Positions 31,945-45,300 of a stretch of 64,000 bases of DNA are shown one piece after another; positions within the stretch are counted from its first letter, which is position 1, and each line of letters starts with the position of its first letter. Source of the DNA: Bostrychus sinensis (taxonomy: Eukaryota; Chordata; Actinopteri; Gobiiformes; Eleotridae); the NCBI GenBank assembly GCA_020698575.1, contig CM036251.1:7273788-7337787 (forward strand), read 5' to 3'. Both the position numbers and the translations under genes were made by a program. The notes below the pieces were generated by a model. It made no database searches, was not told the DNA's origin, and saw nothing but the letters and a program-made list of their open reading frames with translations.

Positions 31945-32700
31945 CGTCACAGCACTTGCACTTTCAATCCTTTCCTATGTCAACGTCAGTGTCATGTTAA
32001 ATAACCAAGATTTTACCAAGACGGAAGAAAAATAGCAACATTAACAACAAACATAGCGGCGCTGGTGGAAAAAGCCAAGGAAATTAGGCGAAATTAGGGG
32101 TGGTCTGTTCAGCCTTTGAATATACTTCGACTAGGGCTGGGTACAGTTCAGATTTTTTCAATACCAGTACCTAACTATACCTGGTTTTCGATACCGGTGC
32201 CTGAGCAATACTTTTTCTGATACCTATGGTGAGCTAATTCACCTTTTACAATCGCAAAACACATTAATATTAAATAAAAGACAAATTTTGGAGCAAAATT
32301 CTTAGATGCAAGTTAAAACCAGTAGTTTGTATGATTTATTCTGTTATTTATTTGATTCATACATGCAAAGAAACATTAAAGATCCCACTAGGTATTGAAA
32401 AGTGGTAATGAATAAATTTTTCCCCCCAATATCAGCATTATTGTAACTTTTATTTCAATATCACAATTGTACCGTTTAACGGTACCCAGCCCAAACTGCG
32501 ACCAACTTACACAAAAGTTCAGCTGTTGTCTTCTGCTTTGACTCTTGAGCTGTGTTCACTAGCGCCCCCAATGGTCAATACATGTACTGCTCATTTCATC
32601 TCTATCAAGGACACTCTATGGACAGAATGAATGCAGAAGCCGACAGATCGCGTATTCAATGTAGGCTATAAATGAGCTTCAATCCTAAAATCCTAAACCC
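31945..32700. mobile_element. Dispersed MITE interrupted by another MITE
   Basis: The outer element matches 35,135-35,581: 'CTATGTCAACGT', 'GATTTTACCAAGAC', 'AACAACAAAC', then after the insert 'CACTAGCGCCCCCAATGGTCA', 'ATGTAC(T/C)GCT' and 'GACAGATCGC'. The inner element (32,134-32,492) has the ends GGGCTGGGTAC / GTACCCAGCCC. Confidence 0.75.
32134..32492. mobile_element. MITE with GGGCTGGGTAC inverted ends (nested)
   Basis: Perfect 11-bp terminal inverted repeats, 359 bp, AT-rich interior with 'GATACC' motifs. It splits the outer MITE that is uninterrupted at 35,135-35,581. Confidence 0.8.
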
Positions 32701-33333
32701 TCACTCTTGAAATAAAGCTGCATCCCCTGGCGAACACTGTGCAACAAGTATGTAATGATGGTTACACACAACAAAAGTGTTAAAGTGGTTTAACATAATG
32801 GAAGAAACTGCTCAAAAAATGTTTTTTAATAGTATCCCATTAAAATAACACTGCTTTTGTCTGTTGTCTGTCTCACAAAAGTAGACATCTAAATCTCCAA
32901 AGAGGCCTCCAGTTTGTACTGTCAGAGCTGGATAAACTGAGCACTGCAGGAGAAGCGCACTCAAAAAAATCGAATCAGTTTCCACTGGGTTTAATGTAGA
33001 CCAGAGCATGTCCCTGCATGGCTACCATAGCTGACGCAAAAGGGCCACAAACTACACCCCTAATCACTTTTAGCTGTTCCTCTCTTGTTTTCATAGTGCT
33101 TTTGAAACTCGGCAAAAGACAACCCACTGCATCTGTAAACCTTTTCATTAATGATTATTGCACCAATTATCCACTCAACGTTTAATCCATTTTAAAAAAG
33201 CTGCACTGACCTGACTTTTTTGTGCAGGGCAGAGGATTTCACCCCCTCATTTGCTGCTCACCATCATTTCCAAGACAAATAGTTTAATTCAGCTAAAATC
33301 TCAGAAAGACCAAACCAGCTTCCTGTCTGCGCC

Positions 33334-36300
33334 TCAGGGGGTGGAGTCAGTTTGTCTTTGCAGCCGTTGTTCTGCGGCTGACGCTAACGTTTGTCTTCTC
33401 TGTGTCACAGATTCAGAGTTGTGAGCGTCACAGTCTGAGGATGAGCTGGTTCCTGAAGACAGTGGACTTGCTCCATCTGTCCTGGCCAGATATTCCCTGA
33501 AATTTAAGAGACAAAAGGTTACGAAACATGTGAATATAATTAAAGTGCTTACAGTGTCTAGAAAGGTGCCAAATAAATCCAATCCATTATTATTCTTACA
33601 TAAAACTTTTTTGCAATATTCAGGGTTCTTTAAATGTATTAATTTCTGTAAAAATTATTAAAGTAGTTAGATATAATTCACTATATTTTGGTGCTGTACC
33701 TGCGAGCTCTCTGCAGCAGCTCCTCTTTTCTCTGGCGCAAGAGTTTTTGTCGTTCTTTGGCCAAAGTCGAAAACCCAACTTCCATACTCTCTCCGCTTTC
33801 CTCCATCTTGTCCTCCTCCACAGGAAGTCCCCTCTGCACTTCCTGCTCCTCTTCCTCCTCCTCTTCTTCCTCCTCCTCTTCCTCCTCATCTTCGTTGTTG
33901 TCTTCTGAGTCATCGTCTGTTTCAGATTCACTGCTGGCTCCGCCCTCTTGCCCAGGAGGCGGAGTCACTTGGATTAGAGGCTGGTCTGGTGCCTGATAAG
34001 GACAGACAGGAAGGAGAATTAACAACATACAAATTATCTACAACAACATAGAACATTTTTTGACTACTCTGCCCACCTCAGGCCCTGAAAACAACAACAA
34101 GCTTTATCTTTCCACTGTTTATGACATTACCATGATGGGGGCAGCGCTGGGGATGTGTCCCTCCAGGATGTTGTCGGTGGTGACTTCGACGGAGCGAGTG
34201 ATCTCCAAGTCCTGACGGATCAGATGAAGTGGCACCTGAGGGAACATCTCCTGGATCTGCTGAGCCTAGTTTGACACAAAAGGACAAGCATCAACAGCAG
34301 TACTACAATATCTAAAACATTAAAATAATGGTAAGACCACGCCTATGGTTATGGAAAAATCTACTTTTCTGAGCTTTCTACCATGTTAAAATGTTGTTCC
34401 CTCAGCAAAAACATACCTGGGGTTGTGTTTTGTTTCATTCATGTATATTTGAGAAATCCTCTTTTCTCTTACACTGAGTTTGTGAGAGACCAAAACGGTT
34501 CGTTTCACGCCCCTCCTCCCTCACGACCCAGTCCTGTCCAGGAAGCACTGCTACAGCTCACACCTCCCCTGCAGCAACCAAACAAATCCACCTGCGGACT
34601 GCAGCAGACAACACTGGCTTCTGCACCGGCACGTGTTGTTGGGACACACTGCAGGGGTGTGACAGCAGTGGGACAGCGGAGAGGGAGGGCTCTTAAAGTG
34701 ACAGGAACCTAAGCTGAGTGTTTCTCATGATGAGTTTCTTCAAATAAGTTTTTTTCAATAATTATTGCATTTTCTGACCAACAAAATGTAAGACGCTGAT
34801 CTAGTTGTGTCCTTAATTAATTTAAAAGACACACAAAAAAGCATAATATACCCATTTAAAGTCTCCTGAATAAGGGATGAAATATATTTAACCCTATAAA
34901 CCACTGACTTTGACCCCAGATATTTTGTCCTTTTGGCTTTACCAAATAGGACAGCAAAGTATCAACAGAGGAGAGCAGTATGAGTCCAAACTTAACCCAC
35001 AAAACTGAGGTGAGCTGCAGAGCTGTAGTTGCTCTGTAACAACTGAGTTATTCTGCAGTGCCAGATGACGTCTTTTTAACCTTTTATGTAGTGCAAAAAG
35101 CTATCAGCAGCTAACTTTGTAAACTTTTAGCCTTAAGGCTCCTTTATACTCTTATTTCATTCATACGTAAATAGATCCATCCATTCAAAGCGTTGTTTGA
35201 GTAGCATTTATACTTCAAACCGTTTTCTATGTCAACGTGTGTTATATTAAATAACCAGTAGGGAGCAATCGGTGACAGTCAAAGATTTTACCAAGACAGA
35301 AGAAAAAGAGCAACAACCACAACAAACTTGGCGGCACATTTATTGAAAAAGAGCCAAGAAAATAAGAATAGTGGTCCATGACTAACTTGCTCTAGTCACT
35401 CCTTAAAAAGTTTCTTCTTCTATGACTGTGGAGCTGGTTTCGCTAGTGTCCCCCACGGTCAATGCATGTACCGCTTTGTTCGTCTGTATTCACGAGCTCT
35501 GAGGAAACGGACCAACGTACGACAGATTGCTCTGTCAGTATCTGAATGTGTCTCTAACGTAGGGTATATATGAACCTTTAGACTCCACAGCTCTGTATAT
35601 AATCTACGTTTAGTTTGTACTCACCATAGCATTGATCTGGGATGGACTGGCTGGTGCAATGCCCAAAAAGTTTGTCGAGGCCATAACCTCCACAGAGAAA
35701 CTGGGCAGCCAGCTGGCAAAACGGGAGCCTGCAGACAGACAATTATGGTTTACAGTTGATAAAAAACAAAACTAAGTATCTCATAAATCAGAACACTGCA
35801 TAATAAAACATAATTGTCCTACACATGTGAAAACTCTCACCGTCAAAGTGGAAGAAGTGGTTGAGCTGGTTGAAGTGTTGACGCGCATTGGCGGCCATGT
35901 TGTCCGGCGCTGGGTTGTCTCTGTTGTCTCTCCTTGCGTTTCCTTCTTCTGTTTCTCCGATGTTCAGGGCCATGCGACACGTGGGGCAAGACGTGTCCTG
36001 CTCCAGCCAGGAACGGAGACACGAGCTTTGGACACAGACACAAACGTATGGTATGGTCAACTGATGCATAGTGATCAGAAATGTGTTACAAGTCAAAATA
36101 ACTCAGATATGCAACAATAAATAGATTTTGTTGTTGGGCTATATTCTGCAAAATCAACTTTTCTGATCTTTTTACCATGTTACAATGTTGTTCCATCGCC
36201 AGAAACATATCTGAAGTTGTGTTTTGTTTCATTCATGTCTGTTTAAGTAGTTCTGTATTCTCTGGCGCTGAGTTTCTGAGCAAAGGCCTCATCCACAAAC

Positions 36301-39300
36301 CCCCGCCCACTCCAGGAAGCACTGACCAATCAACAAACCCTCTACATCCAGTCCACTTACATCCAAAAAACAGTGTACAGCTGTTTCCACTGACTCCTCA
36401 CAGCTAGTTTTCATTTTGAAGTAAAATGAGATCAGACACAAAGTTTAAGGACATAAAAACCTATTTTTCTATGGTTGTGCTCAAAACAGGTAACAGCTCT
36501 GCACTGCTGGTCTCATCATCATTGATTTATGGCAGTAGTAAAGTAATTAAAAAGCCCTTTTTAGTCAGATAATGTTTTTAAAGGTTGTAAAACATGCAAT
36601 GCTGTTCTAGAGGTGACCGTGTTTGGTTTAAAAACATAAATTAATAAGTTTTTGTCATTCATTTTCATTATCTTTCATTCACATCATTATAATGTCTTTT
36701 GAGTGAGGGGGTTGAACATTTCTGATTTCAACTGCATGTTATTTTTTTCCTAAGATTAATTATATTAAAGAAACAAACACTTCTAAATCAGAGCATTTGT
36801 TTTCTGCATTATGTAAAATTCCTATTCTATTGTACTGTATCCAACGACGGTATCATTAAGTGTAAACTGCATCTCATTACCGTAATTATCCCATTGTTGC
36901 GTGTATTTTGCTCTGATTACACTCCCCAGATGTGTTTGTTTATTCATGAGTTTATCCAGTCATTACACTGTTTCACAGCAGAGTTCAGCAACTTGATAAC
37001 TTCATAATTACTGCATAGTTTGTGCTGCATTGGCCATAATCACCATTTAGTTTTATGATTTTAAAATTGCATGGTTTAAGTTAAGATTTCTTTGCACATC
37101 TGCTTCTTAGGACAGGTTGTGTGTCAATAAATTTACCATTTCAAGTTAATTATTAAGCAGGAGGTAGGATCAACCTTCAGTAAATGGGTGTGGCTGACCA
37201 GGTTAGCATAATACTGTATTGTTAAGGCTTTTTTCCACGAAGGAGAACATTCGGGGATGTTTCAGTATGGGACACCTTGGAACAGGTAGCCCTAAAACCT
37301 ACAGGTGTTTCCATTACTCTGGGTCCAGGAGTCCAACAAAAGTTAATAAATGAGATAAAAAATGTGTTTGGAACTGACTTTTAAAACGTAAACACGGTGG
37401 CGATATTAAATAAGACGAGCGTAAATGCCGGTGTCTGTGTGAGGCTGGTATGTGTCTGTATGAGGCTGGTGTGTGTGTCTGTGTGAGGCTGGTGTGTGTG
37501 TCTGTGTGAGGCTGGTGTGTGTCTGTGTGAGGCCGGTGTGTGTCTGTGTGAGGCTGGTGTGTGTCTGTGTGAGGCCGGCGTGTGTCTGTGTGTAGGTGGT
37601 GTGTGTCTGTGTGAAGCTTGTGTGTCTGTGTGAAGCTTGTGTGTGTCTGTGTGAAGCTTGTGTGTGTCTGTGTGAGGTTGGTGTGTGTCTGTGTGAGGTT
37701 GGTGTGTCTGTGTGAGGCTGGCGTGTGTCTGTGTGTAGGTGGTGTGTGTCTGTGTGAAGCTTGTGTGTGTCTGTGTGAGGCCGGTGTGTGTCTGTGTGAA
37801 GCTTGTGTGTGTCTGTGTGAGGTTGGTGTGTGTCTGTGTGAAGCTTGTGTGTGTCTGTGTGAAGCTTGTGTGTGTCTGTGTGAGGCCGGTGTGTGTCTGT
37901 GTGAGGCCGGTGTGTGTCTGTGTGAGGCCGGTGTGTGTCTGTGTGAGGTTGGTGTGTGTCTGTGTGAAGCTGGTGTGTGTCTGTGTGAAGCTCGTGTGTG
38001 TCTGTGTGAAGCTCGTGTGTGTCTGTGTGAGGCCGGTGTGTGTCTGTGTGAAGCTCGTGTGTGTCTGTGTGAGGCCGGTGTGTGTCTGTGTGAGGCTCGT
38101 GTGTGTCTGTGTGAAGCTCGTGTGTGTCTGTGTGAAGCTGGTGTGTGTCTGTGTGAGGTTGGTGTGTATCTGTGTGAAGCTGGTGTGTGTCTGTGTGAAG
38201 CTCGTGTGTGTCTGTGTGAGGCCGGTGCGTGTCTGTGTGAGGCCGGTGTGTGTCTGTGTGAGGTTGGTGTGTGTCTGTGTGAGGTTGGTGTGTGTCTGTG
38301 AGGTTGGTGTGTGTCTGTGAGGTTGGTGTGTGTCTGTGTGAGGTTGGTGTGTGTCTGTGTGAGGTTGGTGTGTGTCTGTGTGAAGCTGGTGTGTGTCTGT
38401 GTGAGGTTGGTGTGTGTCTGTGTGAGGTTGGTGTGTGTCTGTGTGAGGTTGGTGTGTGTCTGTGTGAGGTTGGTGTGTGTCTGTGTGAGGTTGGTGTGTG
38501 TCTGTGTGAGGTTGGTGTGTGTCTGTGTGAGGCTGTATTAGCTTCAGTAAACAGGAGACTACTTCAGGTTTACCTCCAGCTTTCTGTGCATTAAATTCTC
38601 TTCTCTGCTCCACTTTAACACATTTTAACCACTGAGCATATAACAAAATGAGTTCAACTTGTGTTTAACCCAATCTAAACTAAAAATGAGATGTTTGGAT
38701 TCATGAAGTGAAACCCAGACTTCGCCAAACCAGAACCACGTACGCTAGCTTTATTTTAATAAAAAAAGTCGCCTCAACATTAGCTCGTCCTCTATTGGAA
38801 TACTGCCGTTTATCACAAGCACAAGTATGTGTTTCATTAAAAAGAACATTTTCCCTTTTATTTCTGTCCTTTGGCTTGTTGTTTTTGCCTGAGTGAGGAT
38901 TCACTCTCATCCAATCAACTCGCAGCAGTGCCCACCTCTAACTGTTCCAGGATCCAGCTTGGAGGTGCCAAAAGTAGAATGGCTTGGAATACTTTGGGAA
39001 GTGGAAACACCCCCAAACCACCCCGTCCCGCCCCCTTCTGTCCTCGTGGAAAAGTGCCTTTACTGATATTTGTTAGAGCAGTGGTTCTGATTTTTTTGTG
39101 ACCCACTTGATGAACCAAAGCAATTTTTTTTTATTATTATTTCACTACATCCAATATTGGAACTTTTTTCTGCGACCTACTTTTAGGTCCAACCCCAGCA
39201 GTAAGGAACCACTGTGTCCTGGCAAGGTGAGTACTGTACACAATATAGTTGTCTTGCAAAAAAGCCTGAACATACAAATACAACAAAATACAATCTCTCT

Positions 39301-42300
39301 GAGTGGAGTCTCCATGTTAATGTGAGTTCTCTCCTCTCCCTCACGCCATCCAAAGTCATGTGTTTGTTAGGTGATCTACTCACACTAAGAGTGTGTTCAC
39401 ACTTGCTGGTTCGCAGGACTCGATGTGCTTTGGGGCAAAAGTCAGCACCTGGGTCGATGATGTCATTGGTGTGGTTCGAGTTCACATTGAGCTCTGTCAA
39501 AAGAACTGAACTGACTGAGAGAGCAGTAACAAACCTCGCCTGTAGAGGGCAGTGCATCAGTATTTATTAAGAGAAACTTGGGAAGAAGAAACCCTGCTCT
39601 TCTATTGGTCAAAGGTCTGCCTCTTCAGCTCCAATAATATCATACAACACACTTTAATTAGTATTTAATGAAGTTTTACGAGTAAAGCAGAGCTATGGCT
39701 GAACACAGCTGTGGACTCTCTCTGTGAGTAATATGAAATCTGTGTTGTTTCAACAGTGTTTTTACATTCATTTGCTAATGTTAGCAACCTTTTAAATACA
39801 TTTATGTACAGTATATTTGTATTTTTTTTTATTATAGTCACTTTAAAATCGCGTATGTTTCTGTGTCTTTGGTAAACGGTGGTGTAGTCCTCTCCCTGGC
39901 GTTAGTCCGTAGTTTGGTCTTCGTTGCGTTCGCACTTCACCAGGACCAGACCAGGAACACACCAGGGCTCAAAGCGCACCGCACTGAGACCTCAGTTTTC
40001 AGGAGGACCAGAGTTCACCTGTTTGGTGCGCACCTGAGTCTGGTTGCGCGTTCACAGCTGCTCAAACAAACCAGACTTTCCCAGAAAGCGCACCAGGGTT
40101 CAATAGACCCTTTTCACGATGACGTCAAACAACTTCCGTTTTGAGACGATGGGATGTATCTTCATTTCCAGTGCTGCTGCTCGCCAGTAAGGAATTTACT
40201 CGGAGTCTTAAAATTGGCCAAATATAAGGCTACATGATGTACAGAAACTCGAAAAGGGATATACATTTTTCATTGAGGGTTACTTATTTGATTATGAAGG
40301 TAAGTGTTTTGTCTTGTAGCTAAAGCTAGTAGTTGTTAATGCTGTAGCGTTAGCAATAGGTCTAACGGGGTGTGTGATAAAACAATATTAGATTATATTA
40401 CGATCTAAATGAATGACAATCTGCTCGTCTGAAAGGCTCACTGCACAGTACTGCAATGAACTTCTAATTAGACCTGAAAAGTCTATTATTTTGTCACAGA
40501 CTGATCACTACAGCAGAGTCAGTGTTCGAGCACAGAGCTTTACTAAATGAAAATATACTGTAGTACTATCCAGTGGTATTTCCTGATAAGCAGATTGTCA
40601 AATATTCAGATAAACTCAGATCATGACATGATCTAACACTGTTTTATAGCACAGCTCTATCACTTAGCCATGTTGCTAACGCTATCTAGCTACATAACAA
40701 AGCACTCACTTCATCATCCAAGTATCCTTCGTTGAAGAATTAATATCCTTTCGCAAGTTTTGAACGTTTTGTGGGTAAATATTCATTTGAAAATCGCTGT
40801 ATATTGTGTAAACTTGTAAACGGCAATTTGAAAAAAGTCTGGGTGAATTTCTTATGGGAGAAGCGCGGCACCAGAACTGAAGATACATCCCATCGTCTCA
40901 AAACGGAAGTTGTCTGACGTCACGTGAAAAGGGTCTATTGAAGCGAACCAAACACGGCAAGTGTGAACACACCCTAAATTGCTCCCAGTGAGTGAATGTG
41001 AGAGGGAATGGTTTACTGTTTGTGTCAGCTTTGCAAATAATTGACCATTATCCAGGATGTACCCTGCCTAAGGCTCATAGTTGCTGGTCTTCAATTACCA
41101 CAGAATAAAAAATGAATGAATGTTTGTATTCAGCTCTGCACAGTGCTTCCCTGAACCATGTCATCTCCCAATTTCTTATGCATGAGAAAACTATTTAACA
41201 ACATATTAGTAAAATATATTAGTATCCAGTACCACAGTCCTACTTCAGAAATCCCAGAATATCACTTTAATGTGTGTTATGTTTAAACATGCTTTACTGT
41301 AGTTATTATTTTGTACCGACCTATGGAAGAGGTGTCCACAGGGCAGTTTTCTCGCCGCACTCATTGAATCCCAACAGATCGCACAGTCGTCATTATTAGC
41401 AGCCAACTCATCAGGAGAAGCAGCAGAAAACCTAGAAAACAATTCACACATTCAATTTAATCCCTGTGGCTGTTTAATAAGAGCAGATATGAACTAAAAC
41501 CTTGTCATTTAAAAGATTGTTTCTCAAACTGTGGTACGCGGGCCTCTTCTAGTGGTACTCAGGAATCTTTGGCAGCTCAAGTCCTGATTTAGTTTAATTT
41601 AGAGCTTAATACAGTAGTGACTACTGCTTAGTCTGGGTTTAGTCCTGGTTTAGACTTTGTTTAGTCCTGTTATAGACCAGTTTAAATCCTGGTTCTAAGC
41701 CAGACCTGGTTTAGGCCTGGTTTAAACCTGTTTTAGTCTTGGTTTATGTCTGGTTTAGATCGAGTGTAGACCTGAAATAGGATCGATTCAGACCTGGTTT
41801 AGTTCTAGTTTAGACCAGGTTTAGACCAGGTTGTGACCTGGTTTAATCCTGGTTCAGACGTGATTTAGGCCTAATTTATTTCTGGTTTAGTCTTGGTTTA
41901 GCCATGAATTAGTAATAGTTTAGGCCTGGTTTAGTTTAGAATGGGTTTAGTCCTAGTTTAGTCTTGGTTTATATCTGGTTTAGTCTAATTTTAGACCTGG
42001 TTTAGTTCTGGTTTAGACCAAGGTCAGACCTGGTTTAGCCCTGAATTAAAAAAGGCTCAGAGCTGGTTTAGGCCTAGTTTAGAAAGGGTTTAGTCTAATT
42101 TTAGACCTAATTTAGCCACAGTTTAATCTTAATTAAATTTCTCTGGGTCTATTCCTTGGTTTAGACTTGGTTTAGTGTTGATTTAGTATCATTTAAAAGC
42201 CAAATGCCTTCTGAGGTGGTACTTGGAGTAAAATGTATGAGAACCACTGCTCTAAAACATTAATAATTCATCCCAGATTAACCCTTTTGGGCCTGACCTC

Positions 42301-45300
42301 GTCTCCATGTTCCGAAGCACTCGTAGATAATTGTGGTGGCGCCGGATTCTCTTCTGGACTTCTTGAATGAGGAATCGAAGCTGCATGAAGATCACGAGAC
42401 TCGCCATCGACAGCCAAATGTTACTGAAAAGCTGAAACAGAAAGAGGTATCCATTGTTATTCATAGCCTCCAAACAACCCCACATGGCTATTTCATTTAT
42501 TTATATTAATTTAAGCAAGGTTGGTTTATTACCCACAAGGAGTCACAAGTCAGTGTACTCTTTGTGCTGGTCCCAAGCCCAGATAAACAAAGAAGATACT
42601 GACCAGCATGTGGATGTGGTGAATTAAGTCTAGTCCCAGTAAAAGCAGCTCCATGAAGAGATCGGTGTAGTAAACACAGGACGCTTTGTTCTCCCAGCTG
42701 CTCTCTTGGTTCATGTCCCACAGGTGGATAGAGTAGCTGTGCACAAATGGACAAGAATTAGCCAAATTTATAAATCTATATATGATATGTAGGAGACGGT
42801 TCAGTATTTTTTTTTTGTTTTTACTTACCGAAAAATGACGTGAGTGGTTCTGATTGTCACCAACATGCACTGAAAAACAAAGAGTTGAAGCAATTGTTGC
42901 ATTTCTGACACTGCGACTAAATGGTAGTGTTGTAGTCAGAGCCACATTAATCAAGACCAAGACTAATCAGAGTCCAGAGTGAACCAAGAGCTAGTCAAGG
43001 CCAAGACTTTCAGGGTTCGAGACCAAGACCAAGGCATACCAAGTCCAGGTTGAGACCAAACACTGTAAACTAACATTGAAAACTGGGAACATTATCAGTG
43101 GTTTAAATGTTATTTTCTTAAAATCATTGATAGAAAAAAAATCTCAGAGACTGCTACATCTGAGACTGAGACAAGAGTAAATTTGGATTCAAGACCAAGA
43201 TCAAGCAAGACTGAGTAAAAATGCAACCAAGACCATGACAGGACCAAGAACGCAAAAAAAGTGGTCTTAAGCCTTAAGAAAGACTTAATACCAGTGGTTC
43301 TCATCTGGTCTGATTGTGGGACCATCTGATCATTTTATTGTGACCACTTTTTACAGAACCAATGTTATTTTATAAATCAGTGGCGATACCTGGTGGGACT
43401 CAGGGATCTTTTGCAGTTCAAGTCCTGATTATGTTAAATTTAGAGCCAGTTTTATGTCTGTTTTAGTTATGCTTTGCTTAGGGTTAGTCCTAAAGATTTT
43501 CTAAGATGGTATTTGGTGGGAAATGTTTCAGAAACACTGTCCTAAATTATTTTAATACAACCTTTATGGCACAAACCACTCAGGCTCTTTCATAGTCTAT
43601 TAGTCTCCTGAACCTATAGACTTTAGGTTCAGGTCTAAAACTCCTCCTTCCTAGGAGCATAAAACCTGCTCTCTTACCAGTTCAATTTCAGAACTGAGAA
43701 AGCCTCTTGGATAAGAGGTGAAATGTCTTCAACTTTAAAAAGCAAATCCAGATGACTGCTTTTTAAACCTTTTGTTGCGATTCAATTAGCCTGGACGAGT
43801 GAGAGTGTTCAGACATCTTTATAGCACATGAACAATTTCCAAAACTAAAAAAGGATGACACTACATAGTTAATAAGTGCTATGTTTTGATTACTGTTTTG
43901 ATCTAAGTGAGATTAGTAATGGTCCTACCTCCGCAGCCATGAATGCGGCAGTGTGGCGGCCCTGAGTTTTAGCCAGACAACTGCAGAGTGTGGCCAGTCC
44001 TCCACAGCACAGCAGCAGCATCACCAACAGCACCAGCACCCAGCCGTGACTCGACATGGGAGTGGACGGAGAGAAGGACAGCTGTAGAGACATTTAGGCT
44101 TCAGTTAAAGACAGTCAGAGTGGATGTTTAGGGCTTTTGTTGCTTTTTACATTACAAACATACTATGTACCCACTCGTCTAGCCATCAAAATCTGGGCCT
44201 TGTCAGCTCAAATCCTTACAGTTGCCCATTTTTCCTGCTTCTAACACATCAATTATTGGAACAAATTGGTGCCTGATGTGTCCCACCCACTAACAGGTGT
44301 CATGATGAAGAGATTATCTGTGTTATTCACGTCACCTGTTAGTGGTCATAATGTTATGCTTGATGCATTACACACTGCTAAAAAAGTCAAAATGTCTGAC
44401 CTCTTTCTTTTAAAGTGGTCATTAGGCAGAGGTTTTTCTGCCAGATGCTGGTTTCTGACACAACCCCTGTCTATTTATCCGTGCTTATGACTGGCACACC
44501 TGCAAAACTCTTCCTACCATTTTTTATAACTAACTATTCACACAACCTAGATAAATTAGGGACCATTACGTATTCAAAGCGGTCCTTGCAGAGCTGCACC
44601 AGGAGATGGAGGAAGACGAGCACCGCAAACCAGAGCCACCACATCACCACTTCCTCCACCGTCTGCACGTTCAACACACCAAACACAAAGATGAACTTGT
44701 AGAAGATGAAGTTCCAAAACTTGTCTTTCAAATGCTGTGGACACAAAGGGACAAGCACAACTTCAGGACATTCCCCCATTGTAACAGAGATATTACTTTC
44801 TCTTAATAAGTTATGAATCCTGTTACAAACCTGTTTTTCACTGACACGGAGCGGACCAAATACAATGCACTGAATGAGTTTGGCCAATAACAGGAGGATG
44901 CAGCAGGCCGTGTTCACCATCACCTAAACAGAAGTCACAGGTAGGGATACAGCATTTTATAGTTGCATTGTGTAACTTTAAGAATTCACTTAAACCAAAC
45001 AGAACACACTGTGTCTAAGTTTTCAGTCAACAGTACTTAGCCATATTATCAATAAAAGCAGCTACACAACTTTGGCAAAACATGCAATATTTTATAATAG
45101 CTATGTCGAATAACCCAGCAATGATATGACTTTATTAACATAAACAGTCATCTTCTTCCGCTTATGCCACGCTCATGATACATCAGAATTGTACTTGAAC
45201 ACTGTCTCAGGTCAGGATTTTTGGTCAGAAACTTGTGTTGAAGTGTTGGACTCCAAGTTACAGAGTTGGTTGATGTCACAGTCATGGGCACTTCCTTTGT

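Noticed and set aside
37381..38646. 421-codon HTNLTQT minus ORF and the cysteine-rich plus ORFs
   Set aside because: Products of the 21-bp array inside a DNA element, with several frames open at once.
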